A stretch of DNA of 64,000 bases from Methylobacterium crusticola (GTDB lineage Bacteria > Pseudomonadota > Alphaproteobacteria > Rhizobiales > Beijerinckiaceae). The stretch spans positions 1 through 64,000 of the forward strand of contig NZ_QOWC01000001.1 in NCBI RefSeq assembly GCF_003574465.1, read 5' to 3'. The position numbers were made by a program, and so were the translations under genes. Below, piece after piece: positions 1 through 8,281 of this stretch (positions within the stretch are counted from its first letter, which is position 1; every line of letters starts with the position of its first letter). A model generated the notes under the pieces. It did not search any database. It was not told where the DNA came from and saw only the letters and a list, made by a program, of their open reading frames with translations.

Positions 1-253
1 CCACTGCTTCGACCCGCTGCCGCAAGTGCTCGAGAACGTGCGCTACGGCGCCGGCGGCGAGCCCCTGCGCCAGGACAGCGTGGTTGCCGTCATCGAGGGC
101 GCCCGGCAGCGCCTGGGGGAGGGCGGGCGCCTCGTCATCCGCCCGTCCGGCACCGAGCCGGTGATCCGGGTGATGGCGGAGGGCGACGATTGCAACCTCG
201 TCGGCGAAGTGGTCGACGACATCGTCAGCGTCTTGCGCAAGCTCGCGGCCTGA
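1..253 (+). CDS. glmM: Phosphoglucosamine mutase, C-terminal end (partial)
   Basis: This is the last 83 or so codons of a gene entering from the left edge, read in the frame starting at base 2 and ending with TGA at 251-253. The motif [15 protein letters not shown] is the phosphate-binding loop of domain 4 in alpha-D-phosphohexomutases, and the wording matches GlmM rather than other mutases. GlmM converts glucosamine-6-phosphate to glucosamine-1-phosphate in the cytoplasm, on the way to UDP-GlcNAc. UDP-GlcNAc also feeds amino-sugar polymers such as Pel, whose genes follow, but that link is only positional. The catalytic serine and metal-binding domains lie outside the window. Confidence 0.87.
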   Translation, partial: HCFDPLPQVLENVRYGAGGEPLRQDSVVAVIEGARQRLGEGGRLVIRPSGTEPVIRVMAEGDDCNLVGEVVDDIVSVLRKLAA

Positions 254-436
254 GCGTCGCTCCGGCCACGCGGAAGGCACCGAGACGATCCGGACCAGAA
301 CCAACCCCGCGTGCCTGGGAACCGCGGCCTCCCACGATGATGGAGCGCAGAACCGACGGGTTCTGCGCCCGCCTGCACAGGAGTTCCGATCCATGCCGAG
401 ATCGTGCCGACACGACACCGATGTCCAGACGATGCG

Positions 437-1123
437 ATGACTGATGGTTCGGTGCAGAAAGGCATCCAGGTGCTCCTCGCAGGCGATCAGAACCTGATTC
501 TTGAGGCGCTCGAATGTCTTCTCTCACGGCACGACGATATGCACGTCGTCGGCCGCGGCACCTCGCGGTGCGACGTGATGCACCTCGTCGCGACCGCGCC
601 GTGCGACCTCTTCCTGTACGATTCGAGCCTGAGCGAAACGACCGCAACCGATTTCCTGCAGTTCGTCAGGCAGGAGGGTCTGCCCATCCCGGTCGTCGTC
701 GTGAGCGCGTTCTCGACCCATCATAGCATCCACCGGGCACTCGTCGCCGGCGCGCGCGGTTACGTGCTCAAACGCGCCTCGAGCCGCACGCTCGTCCACG
801 CGATCCGTTCGGTGCATGCGGGGGGCGTGTACCTCGATGCCGATCTCGGCGAGACGCTGGCCGGGGCTCTCGGGGCCGTCGGCCTCGGCGCGGCGGCAGC
901 CGGCGCGATGGCCGACAGGCCACTCGCTCCGCGCGAAGAGGAGGTTCTCCGTTTCATCGCGCTCGGCTTCACCGCCAAGGAGATCGCGGACAGGCTCGGC
1001 ATCAACGAGCGCTCCGTCGAGACCTATAAGCGGCGCGCGAGCGAAAAGCTGGGCGTTCGGACGCGCGCCGAGATCGTCGAGTACGGCATGATGAAGGGCT
1101 GGTTCAAGCTCTTCGAGAGCTGA
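437..1123 (+). CDS. Response regulator, receiver domain plus LuxR-type HTH
   Basis: A NarL/FixJ-type regulator of 228 residues. The receiver covers about residues 8-125: the phosphoacceptor Asp is in FLYDSS, a Ser is in VVVSAF and the conserved Lys is in YVLKRAS. One of the two N-terminal acidic residues is replaced (LLAGDQ). The LuxR DNA-binding domain is about residues 160-220 (LAPREEEVLRFIALGFTAKE, then SVETYKRRA). I chose ATG 437; an in-frame ATG at 404 would add 11 residues with no receiver similarity, and neither start has a strong ribosome site. No histidine kinase is adjacent. It is a paralogue of the regulator at 13269-13946, and the two bracket the exopolysaccharide locus, so control of that locus is plausible but unproven. 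Confidence 0.85.
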   Translation: MTDGSVQKGIQVLLAGDQNLILEALECLLSRHDDMHVVGRGTSRCDVMHLVATAPCDLFLYDSSLSETTATDFLQFVRQEGLPIPVVVVSAFSTHHSIHRALVAGARGYVLKRASSRTLVHAIRSVHAGGVYLDADLGETLAGALGAVGLGAAAAGAMADRPLAPREEEVLRFIALGFTAKEIADRLGINERSVETYKRRASEKLGVRTRAEIVEYGMMKGWFKLFES

Positions 1124-1350
1124 AGCGCCCGCGCCTCATCGGCTGCGGGGTCATCGACAGGTTCCGGCCTCATTCCGTGGCGTTGTGCGGGATTTTGCAG
1201 CGTTGCCATGTGATACTGTTCGCAATCTTTACAGTCGCGTCGTTTTCGCCGGCACCACGACACCGCGCCATTCTTTCGGATCGACCGCCAGTGGCCGGAC
1301 GGTCCTGCCCCGTGCTGCCCACGGAACCGATCACCACAGGGGAGACGGCG

Positions 1351-2493
1351 ATGAAAACCGGCATGTACGTGCTTCAGGGGGTCAATCCCGCCCAGATTGC
1401 GGCCGCTCCGTTCGACGTGAAGGTCGTCGAAATCTACGATTCCGACGGTCGACTGTTCGACCCGGTGCAAGTCAGGCAGATGGGAGGCGGGCCGGGCGGG
1501 GCATTGCTGCTTGGGTATTTCAGCATCGGCGAGGCGGAAGACTACCGCGCCTACTGGAACACGATCCCCAAATCCGCGATCGGCCCGGTCGATCCGAACT
1601 GGAAGGGCAACTACGAAGTCAAATACTGGACTGACGAGTGGAAGACAATCGCTAAGCGTGAGATCGATAAGATCGTCTCGATGGGATACGATGGCGCGTA
1701 TTTCGATGTGGTCGACGAATTTCAGCTGCCTTGGGCCAAGCAGAATGCCCCGGGAGGTGACGCCGCCGGAGCGATGAAGAACTTGATCGGCGACTTGAGC
1801 GACTACGCCAAATCGAAGGTTCCGACTTTCAAGATATGGGTCAATGGTGGAGAGGAGCTACTGACAGACCAGAACTATCTGAGCCGTATCGACGGCCTGT
1901 TCAAGGAAAATCTGTTCTACAACAGCGACGGTTCGGCGCCCCAGCCACGGGCCGAGACCCGATGGAGCCTCGACTACCTCAAGCGCGCCCAGGCGGCCGG
2001 CAAGGACGTGGTCGCGATCGAGTACGTCAGCGGGCCTGCGAAGATCGCCGACGTGCAGGCGAAGGCGGATGCCGCCGGCTTTGCCAGCTACATCGCCCGC
2101 CTCGACCTCGACGGCGTCTCGCTGGACGGCGTCAGACCCAGCCAAGTGATGCGGGACGACGGCCTTTCGGACCCCGCAGCACCGCCCACGGCCGCGCCGA
2201 TGCCCGCCGACGATACCTCCGGCAGCGACCCGCTCGCGGAACTTGCCGGTGACGATCTCTTCGGCGAGCCGGAACCAGGCGGCGCCGACCGGTTCCCCGT
2301 CCAGGACCAGCGTACGAGCGACACCGCGCTCGTGACCGGGGACGAAGCAGCGTCGGGCGACGCGAGCGTCCGCCCCACCGCCGAAGGCTATGGCGCCGCC
2401 TGGCTCTGCGATCGGGACCCGGCGCGAACGCAGGACGTCGTCGAGGGCGGGGCGGAGCCGGCGCTGGTCGGCAAGGATGATACGATCGTCTGA
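1351..2493 (+). CDS. GH114/TM1410-like glycosidase-fold protein with acidic C-terminal tail
   Basis: Residues 1 to about 250 read as the TIM-barrel family that includes endo-alpha-1,4-polygalactosaminidases and the PelA hydrolase domain. Acidic active-site candidates are in GAYFDVVDEF and GLFKENLFYN, and the first strand begins at residue 3 (TGMYVLQG). Residues about 250-380 form a Pro/Asp/Gly-rich tail (AGDDLFGE, GGADRF, GKDDTIV) that faintly recalls RTX-type secretion repeats. The start at 1351 follows GGGGAGA. No signal peptide follows this start; a GTG at 1177 would add a hydrophobic stretch but also a poor linker. A role in cutting or tailoring the neighbouring Pel-type polymer is inferred from fold and position. 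Confidence 0.7.
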   Translation: MKTGMYVLQGVNPAQIAAAPFDVKVVEIYDSDGRLFDPVQVRQMGGGPGGALLLGYFSIGEAEDYRAYWNTIPKSAIGPVDPNWKGNYEVKYWTDEWKTIAKREIDKIVSMGYDGAYFDVVDEFQLPWAKQNAPGGDAAGAMKNLIGDLSDYAKSKVPTFKIWVNGGEELLTDQNYLSRIDGLFKENLFYNSDGSAPQPRAETRWSLDYLKRAQAAGKDVVAIEYVSGPAKIADVQAKADAAGFASYIARLDLDGVSLDGVRPSQVMRDDGLSDPAAPPTAAPMPADDTSGSDPLAELAGDDLFGEPEPGGADRFPVQDQRTSDTALVTGDEAASGDASVRPTAEGYGAAWLCDRDPARTQDVVEGGAEPALVGKDDTIV

Positions 2494-2914
2494 TGCGGCT
2501 CCCGCCGGATCTGTCGCGCTGTCGATCAAGCGTGTGATGCCCTCGCCCGCGTGATCCGCGGCCCACCGGATCGGCTCGGCGGGGTGCGAACGCCTGATCG
2601 AGCGCCGCCACGGGACGTCCCCATCCACATCCCCCGGGCCTCCCCGACGAGGGACTTGCCCCGCATCGAAGCCTGCCGGAGCAGGGTACTCTGCCGATGG
2701 CGTCGGGTATCGTTCATCGCACCCTCCAACCACTTCATGAGGGGCTCCCGTTCGCGGCAGCCTCGAAGGAGAGCTCCAGCCACCACGGCGCCGTCCGGAG
2801 GCCTCCTCCGAGGCCGGGGAGGAGTTCCCGGGAGGGACGAAAGGTGTGGAGCGGCCCACCGGGCTCTCAGGATCGGGGGCGCGAACGCAGTGGCTCCGCC
2901 CTACAGGATGCGCC
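2494..2914. other. Intergenic gap between convergent genes
   Basis: These 421 bases separate the GH114-like gene from the convergent export gene. Reading frames here lack recognisable domains or ribosome sites. A short GC-rich inverted repeat, CGGAGG-CCT-CCTCCG at 2796-2810, lies in the middle but has no T-run, so it is only a weak terminator candidate. I see nothing else. Confidence 0.4.
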
Positions 2915-4201
2915 CTACCGCGCCGCCGCCTTGATCCGCTCCGACCGGCCGGTGGCGCGCACCGTCACGACCTTGACCACGTCGCCCGGCTCCAGCGGAT
3001 CTGTCTCCTCGGCCGACACGACCTGGGCGCCGGTCGGGCCCATGCGGACGATCTGGTATTGCTGCGTCGCATCGCCCTGTCCGACAGCGTAAGTCGCCAC
3101 GACGTTGAGGGACGTCGTCAGGGATTGCTCGGCCGCCGCAATCTCGCCGTTGAGGACCGCGATCTCCTTCTCGAGTGAGAGCTTCTGGCGCAGGCCGGCC
3201 TGGTCCGTCGCCTCCTTCGCGGCGCCCTGCCGGAACTCGGCCTGCATCACCCCGACCTCGAACTCGCGCTTGCGGGCCTCCATGTCGATGAAGTCGCGCC
3301 GGATATCGGCCACGCGCTCGCTCTCCACCATCTGTCGGGCGTAGAGTGCTTCGATCGTCTTGAGCCGCTCACCGCGCGCGTTGAGCTGCGCCACGAAGGC
3401 GGCGTGGCGCTTCTGCAGCAGGTCCACTTCGGTCGCGGCCGCCTCGGCGGTGGTGCGGCGGAGGCCGTCCTCCTTCGCGGCGAGGTCCGCCTCCAGGCGG
3501 GCGACCCGGCCGGCCCCCGCCAGCAGCGCCGTGACCTCGCCGTCAGCGGCGAGGGCAAGGAGCCGGCCGAGGGCCGGGTTGGCGCCGCTCCCCTGGCGCT
3601 CGATGAGCACGGCCTTGCGGGCGAGGGCGTTCTTCAGGCGGTCGCGGATGGCGGCCCGGCGCTCCAGTTCCCGCATCACCTCGACGACGTGCGTGGCGCT
3701 CGCCTGATCCTTCTCGATGCCCCCGGCGAGCGCCACGGCCTGGATCACCATCATGCCGCCCGTATACGGAAAGGCGCCGGGCGACCGCACGGCTCCAGCG
3801 ACGAAGACCGGCGCGCGCTGCGTCACGCCGACGGTCAGGCCGCCCCGGCGTCCGAAGGTCTTCTCGAACGCGGCGCCGAGATCGGTCCGCACGGCCTCAA
3901 GCGTCTTGCCGGAGGCCTGGATCGACCCGAAGAGCGGGATGGCGATCGTGCCGCCCGGTTCGATCGGGTATTCTCCCGACAGGTCGACGCGCTGGTAGAA
4001 GGCCTGGGTGACGGCGGCCGCTTCCGCTCCCTTCTCGCCCGCGCCCGGATTCGGGATGTCCATCGTCTCGAAGAAGGTGATCTTGAGTTTATCCCCGATC
4101 CTGAGCATCGCCGCGTCGCCGGCCAGCGCCGGCGGGGTGAGGAGCGCCGCGGCGAGACCGAGTGCGCCCAGCGCCAGCTGCTTGGTACGAGACACGATCA
4201 T
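2915..4201 (-). CDS. Outer-membrane polysaccharide export protein, Wza/ExoF family
   Basis: A 428-residue exported protein. Residues 1-27 are a signal peptide ending near PPALA-GD. The polysaccharide-export domain (about 28-115, starting MLRIGDKLKITFFE) is followed by an SLBB-like segment (about 120-170, VFVAGAVRSPGAFPYTGG). A long Ala/Arg/Glu-rich coiled coil (about 190-370) precedes a short beta-rich end (LEPGDVVKVV). This layout is that of rhizobial ExoF, an outer-membrane/periplasmic export channel component. ATG 4201 is preceded by GGGAG; an upstream ATG at 4231 adds only a polar leader. It is the last gene of the Pel-type series, 56 bases after the PelB-type gene. Canonical Pel systems use the PelB barrel and PelC instead, so its presence here is unusual. 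Confidence 0.82.
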   Translation of the reverse strand: MIVSRTKQLALGALGLAAALLTPPALAGDAAMLRIGDKLKITFFETMDIPNPGAGEKGAEAAAVTQAFYQRVDLSGEYPIEPGGTIAIPLFGSIQASGKTLEAVRTDLGAAFEKTFGRRGGLTVGVTQRAPVFVAGAVRSPGAFPYTGGMMVIQAVALAGGIEKDQASATHVVEVMRELERRAAIRDRLKNALARKAVLIERQGSGANPALGRLLALAADGEVTALLAGAGRVARLEADLAAKEDGLRRTTAEAAATEVDLLQKRHAAFVAQLNARGERLKTIEALYARQMVESERVADIRRDFIDMEARKREFEVGVMQAEFRQGAAKEATDQAGLRQKLSLEKEIAVLNGEIAAAEQSLTTSLNVVATYAVGQGDATQQYQIVRMGPTGAQVVSAEETDPLEPGDVVKVVTVRATGRSERIKAAAR

Positions 4202-4257
4202 CGCCTGCTCCCGTTTCACGATCGAGGACACCGCGGGTCCGCTGCCGGCCCCGGCGG

Positions 4258-5652
4258 TCAGCGGACCCGCGACGCGCCGGCCGGCGCCTGCGCCAGGCGG
4301 CGGAGCTCGCCCATCGCCCGCGCATGTTCCGGTCCGTCACCGAGGGCCGCGGCCAGCTGCGCCTGCACGGGCACGAGATCGACCGGCAGGGCGCGCCGGC
4401 GTCCCAGGTCGGACAGGACCGCCAGGGCCCGCTGGTCGCCCAGCACCTGGGCGAGCAGCGCGGCCCATTCCCGCTGCGCCGCCGGCGCCAGGGCGGTGGG
4501 CGTCACGTCCGCGAGCAGGCGGCGCGCCAAGACAGGGTTGCCCTCGTACAGCGCCAACCTGACCCCGAAGAGCGGCCGGCGCCGCAACGTCTCCCAGGAC
4601 AGCCTGTACCGGATCGGCGCGATCACGCCGAAGCCCTGCCGCTGCGCGAGCGCCTCTGCGAGCGCGGCATGGGCGTCGAGCCAGGCCGGCTCGCCGAGGA
4701 TTGCCCAGACCTTGCGCCAGAGCGCGGCGGCGTCGCCCACGGCCTCGGCCGCCGCGAGGTACTGCGCGATCTCGTCGGCCGGCGGCTCGGCTCCCCGGGT
4801 CGGCCAGCTCTCGAGGAGCGCCGTCGCCGTGGGGCGGTTGCCGTCCTCCGCGACCACGCGCGCGAGGTAGAACCGGGTTTCAGGCTTGGCTTCGATCACC
4901 CGTCGGCCGAGGGCCTCCGCGCGGGCGCGATTACCCCTGCGAGCCATCGAGCGGGTCACGTGCACGCCGAGCCAGGGCTTGCCGCGCCAGCCTTCGACCC
5001 AGCCATCTGCCCGCCCGGCCGCCTCGTCGTGCAGGCCGAGCGCCATCAGGATGTCGAAGAGCACGAAGCGGCCGACCTCGCTCTCCGCCGGCAGCAGCGC
5101 GTCCGCCCGCCGCAGGGTGGCCAAAGCCGCCTCCTGCTCCCCCGCCCACGACAGCAGCACCCCGAACCGCTCTACGTCGACCGGGCGCAGAAGGTCGGGA
5201 TCGGTCACCGTCTTGAGGAGCGCGCGCTCCTCGTCCGCCCGCTCCTGCAAGCGGTAGAGGTCGAGGAGGGCGGAGAGGCGCGCGCGGGTCGGGGCGATCG
5301 CGAAGGCCCGCGCGAGGGCATGCGTCGCCCCGGCGGGGTCCTTGCCCGCCTCGTAGAGGGAGGCGAGCCAGTCGAGGGCACGCGTGTCGGCCGGCCGCTC
5401 CCCGACGTAGAGCTCGAGCAGCTCGGCCGCGCGCTTGAAGCGGCCCGACCGCTCGTGGACGCGGGCGGCCGCCGCCATGAGTGCCGGATCGCGCTGAGCC
5501 AACGCGAGCAGTTCGGTCAGGCGCCCCGAGGCCTCGCTGGTGCGGCCGTCCCGGGCCAGCATGGCGAGCTGCTCCTCAGCCGTCGGGAACAGCAGGTAGC
5601 CGGACGCGCCCGCGATGCTGACGCACAGGCTGAGAAGGTATCGAACGCGCAT
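4258..5652 (-). CDS. pelB: PelB-type TPR protein lacking the beta-barrel
   Basis: A 464-residue protein with one N-terminal membrane/signal segment (residues 1-20, RYLLSLCVSIAGASGYLLFP), then helical TPR-like repeats to the end, for example DPALMAAAARVHERSGRFKR and DWLASLYEAGKDPAGATHA. In Pseudomonas, PelB is about 1,190 residues: an inner-membrane anchor, periplasmic TPRs that bind PelA, and a C-terminal outer-membrane barrel. Only the scaffold part is present here. In-order placement between the PelA-type hydrolase and an ExoF-like exporter suggests it still docks modifying enzymes in the periplasm, with the channel supplied by the next gene. The family call rests on context plus repeat style, so it could be annotated simply as a TPR protein. 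Confidence 0.65.
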   Translation of the reverse strand: MRVRYLLSLCVSIAGASGYLLFPTAEEQLAMLARDGRTSEASGRLTELLALAQRDPALMAAAARVHERSGRFKRAAELLELYVGERPADTRALDWLASLYEAGKDPAGATHALARAFAIAPTRARLSALLDLYRLQERADEERALLKTVTDPDLLRPVDVERFGVLLSWAGEQEAALATLRRADALLPAESEVGRFVLFDILMALGLHDEAAGRADGWVEGWRGKPWLGVHVTRSMARRGNRARAEALGRRVIEAKPETRFYLARVVAEDGNRPTATALLESWPTRGAEPPADEIAQYLAAAEAVGDAAALWRKVWAILGEPAWLDAHAALAEALAQRQGFGVIAPIRYRLSWETLRRRPLFGVRLALYEGNPVLARRLLADVTPTALAPAAQREWAALLAQVLGDQRALAVLSDLGRRRALPVDLVPVQAQLAAALGDGPEHARAMGELRRLAQAPAGASRVR

Positions 5653-5882
5653 GCGCCTTCCGCCCCGTTCGGACGCCTCTCCCGTTCCGGCCGCGCGCCC
5701 CGATCACGCGGCATCGGGCTCGGCCGTCGACTCTCGTCGCGGGAAGCAGGTCGTCATTCCCGGTCTCGACTGATGATCTCGAAAATCTGGATCGATCATA
5801 GCGTCAATACAGTGTGCCTGACAGCGGAAAACAGCAACTCCCATGCTTCCTCGCCATTTTCTCTGGAGGTAATTCGTTGGAA

Positions 5883-6776
5883 TTACTCCTCGGCCGGCCG
5901 GCACGGGCAGGGCGGGGGCTCCGGGATGAGGCGGTCGAGGAGCACCTCCGAGACGAAGGGGCGGTGGTCCAGGTCGCGCTCGCGGGCGTAGATTTCCCGG
6001 ATCGTCGCTTCGTCGGCCGCGTCCCAATAGTCCAGGCTCAGGATCGGCACGGTCGGTGGTTCCGTGCGCAGCCCGTCCAGCGCCTGCATGTGATAGATCA
6101 GCTGGTCGGGCTCGACCCACTTGTACTGCTTGGCGCCGAAATCGAAGGTCGTCAGCAGGCTTTCCGCGACGACGCCGTCGATCTCGCTTCTGAGCTCGGG
6201 CAGGAGGGCGTAGCCGCGATTCATGAGGAGGATCAGGTCGGGAAACGCGCGCCGGATCGCGCGGACGAGGTCGATCGCCGCGAGGCGCATGCCGGCGTAG
6301 CGATCGGGATCGACCTGCTCGAGATGGGGCGGCGTATCGAGCGTATCGAAGAAGATGCCCTTGAAGCCGCGGGCGGCGATGGCCGGAACCGCGTGTTCGA
6401 GGATCAGTGCCGACCAGCTCCTCTGGCGGACGTCGCAGACGAACGTGTCGGGCCAGCTCGGGTTCTCGCGCAACAGGACGCCGGAATTCTCGAGGCCGCC
6501 GAACCACGGGCTCGAGCGCTTGATCTCGCCCAGGCTCAGGTAGCACAGCAGGTCCTTGCCCTGCCGGACGATCTGCCCGACATCGCCCTTGAAGCCGGCA
6601 TCGAGGACGATCACGTCGTAGCCGGCCAGCCGTTCCGGCGCGATGTCCTCGCCGTAGAACACGGCCCAGGTGAGATCGGGCCGCGCGATCCGGCGCGCAG
6701 GGCGGGACTGCTCGGCCGCCCTGGCGCCGCCGGCGCCGACGCAGGCCAGCATCTGGAGGAGCGTGCGCCGCTGCAT
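5883..6776 (-). CDS. PelA-type GH114-like glycoside hydrolase, hydrolase domain only
   Basis: A 297-residue secreted protein. ATG 6776 follows a strong GGGAGGAGG site. The leader MQRRTLLQMLACVGAGGARA has paired arginines and a hydrophobic core ending in ARA, so it is Sec- or possibly Tat-dependent. The remainder is the TIM-barrel hydrolase domain of PelA: VFYGEDIAPERLAGYDVIVL at the start, GIFFDTLDT carrying an acidic residue, and GVVAESLLTTFD carrying the probable catalytic Glu. Pseudomonas PelA is about 950 residues and adds a deacetylase; this one stops after the hydrolase. It lies 44 bases after pelG and 230 bases before the PelB-type gene. It probably trims Pel-type polymer in the periplasm. 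Longer reading frames extending into pelG are shadows. Confidence 0.77.
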   Translation of the reverse strand: MQRRTLLQMLACVGAGGARAAEQSRPARRIARPDLTWAVFYGEDIAPERLAGYDVIVLDAGFKGDVGQIVRQGKDLLCYLSLGEIKRSSPWFGGLENSGVLLRENPSWPDTFVCDVRQRSWSALILEHAVPAIAARGFKGIFFDTLDTPPHLEQVDPDRYAGMRLAAIDLVRAIRRAFPDLILLMNRGYALLPELRSEIDGVVAESLLTTFDFGAKQYKWVEPDQLIYHMQALDGLRTEPPTVPILSLDYWDAADEATIREIYARERDLDHRPFVSEVLLDRLIPEPPPCPCRPAEE

Positions 6777-6820
6777 CGTGCCTCCTCCCGGGACGCGGCC
6801 GGGCGTGTGCCGGACCCCGC

Positions 6821-8260
6821 TCATGAGCCGGGACCGTCCGAGGCGCGCGGGGCGCTGCCCGCGACCCTGCGCCGCTCGGTGCGAAGCGACGTGTTGTTCG
6901 TGATGAATGCGTGGAAATCGAGCCAGGGCAGCTCGCGGGCGAGGATCGTGATCGCGAGCATCAGCGTGACCGCCGACGCGATGAGATTGCCGTAGCCGAA
7001 GAAGGAGAACCCGAGCGGCAGAAGCGCGCTCGTCATGAGCCCGTTCAGCACGAAATACGTCACCGAGATCCCCAGGGCGTACCGCCTCAGGTCGAAGTAG
7101 AGGAGGAAGACGAAGCAGAACACGGCCGAGGTATGGAAGACCATCCCGACCAGCGCGGCGCGCAGGATTCCCATCTGGCTCGCCCGCAGGCCCAGCGGCT
7201 CGATCGCCACGAAGGAGATGAGGATCGCGATGAGGGCGATGACCGCGAGCGACAGGAACAGCGTGAACACCTTCGAGACGACGAAACCGGACATCCGCAG
7301 CCGCATCTTCGACAGGTTCCGTCGACTCACCTGCTGGGCGAGGCTGCCGTAATAGGCACGGCTCAGGCGAAAGAAATTGGTCTCGACGTGAACGAAGAAG
7401 ACCGCGAAGATCGGCAGTGCGGCGAGCTGGGCCCAGAACATCGGCGTGTCGTAGGTCGGCATGGTCCTCAGGCCGATGGCGACGGTCGACACCCCGATCG
7501 GCGCGGCCGCCCACATGATGAGCTTGTCGACCCACAATCCGCACGCGAAGGTCAGGCCGATCAGCGGCAACTCCCAGTAGATGCCGGCGGTGCGCAGGAG
7601 CTCCCGGTCCGGCACCAGCGCCAGGCCGTATTCGCGGGCCAAGCGCCAGGCGAGGCCGAGATCGATGATGAACAGCCCTAGGTTGAATACACCGAGGAGG
7701 CGCACCGGCTCCTCGCCCGGCGCAAGCACGAGCGCCGACACCATGACCGTGACGCCGACCGCGAACGCGGCCGAGACCGTGAGGTAGCCGCGGGTCGCCC
7801 CGATAAACGGGATCAGCAGCCAGGCCGCGCCGACGAGCATCAGGTTCTGCAGGGCCGCCAGCACCTCCGGCCCCGACAGGTCCGTCATCCACACGTAGAA
7901 CGGAACGCCGACGAGCAGGGCGGCGATGACGAACACCGCGAACGACGCTGCGAAGCTGAAGGTGATGCTGTCGTAGCGCTTCATCCAGATATGATCTGAG
8001 ACGTACCGCGTGCAGACGAACGCCAGCGGCCCGGTCAGGATCGCGGTGACGCAGGTGTTGTAGATCATGATCGACCGGAAGACCTGCAGGCCCAGGCAAT
8101 CCGCGGCGGTGCAGGCCGCCGCGCTGACGCCTGCGATCGCCAGCACGGTGAAGATCCAGGGGCCCGCCACCAGGAAGGCGGCGTAGAGGTACGCGCCCGC
8201 CGTGCTGCTCAGGGATCGCCCTGCCGTCATGCGCTCCAGCGCGAATCCGATGCCGGCCAT
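6821..8260 (-). CDS. pelG: PelG, polytopic membrane protein of Pel polysaccharide synthesis
   Basis: A 479-residue protein with about twelve predicted transmembrane helices, starting MAGIGFALERMTAGRSL, a typical PelG opening (family DUF4010-independent, related to Wzx/MATE-like transporters). Conserved-looking stretches are ATRGYLTVSAAFAVG, CGLWVDKLIMWAA and FFVHVETNFFRLSRAYY. In Pseudomonas, PelG works with PelD, PelE and PelF in the inner membrane to polymerise and export the sugar chain. ATG 8260 is preceded by GGGGAGCGGAC, 21 bases after the pelF stop. Length and topology match the family. Confidence 0.87.
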   Translation of the reverse strand: MAGIGFALERMTAGRSLSSTAGAYLYAAFLVAGPWIFTVLAIAGVSAAACTAADCLGLQVFRSIMIYNTCVTAILTGPLAFVCTRYVSDHIWMKRYDSITFSFAASFAVFVIAALLVGVPFYVWMTDLSGPEVLAALQNLMLVGAAWLLIPFIGATRGYLTVSAAFAVGVTVMVSALVLAPGEEPVRLLGVFNLGLFIIDLGLAWRLAREYGLALVPDRELLRTAGIYWELPLIGLTFACGLWVDKLIMWAAAPIGVSTVAIGLRTMPTYDTPMFWAQLAALPIFAVFFVHVETNFFRLSRAYYGSLAQQVSRRNLSKMRLRMSGFVVSKVFTLFLSLAVIALIAILISFVAIEPLGLRASQMGILRAALVGMVFHTSAVFCFVFLLYFDLRRYALGISVTYFVLNGLMTSALLPLGFSFFGYGNLIASAVTLMLAITILARELPWLDFHAFITNNTSLRTERRRVAGSAPRASDGPGS

Positions 8261-8281
8261 GTCGTCCGCTCCCCTGGATGC

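Noticed and set aside
2551-3178. Several short plus-strand frames between the GH114-like gene and the export gene
   Set aside because: They overlap the 3' end of the export gene in antisense or are Arg/Pro-rich with no start signal.
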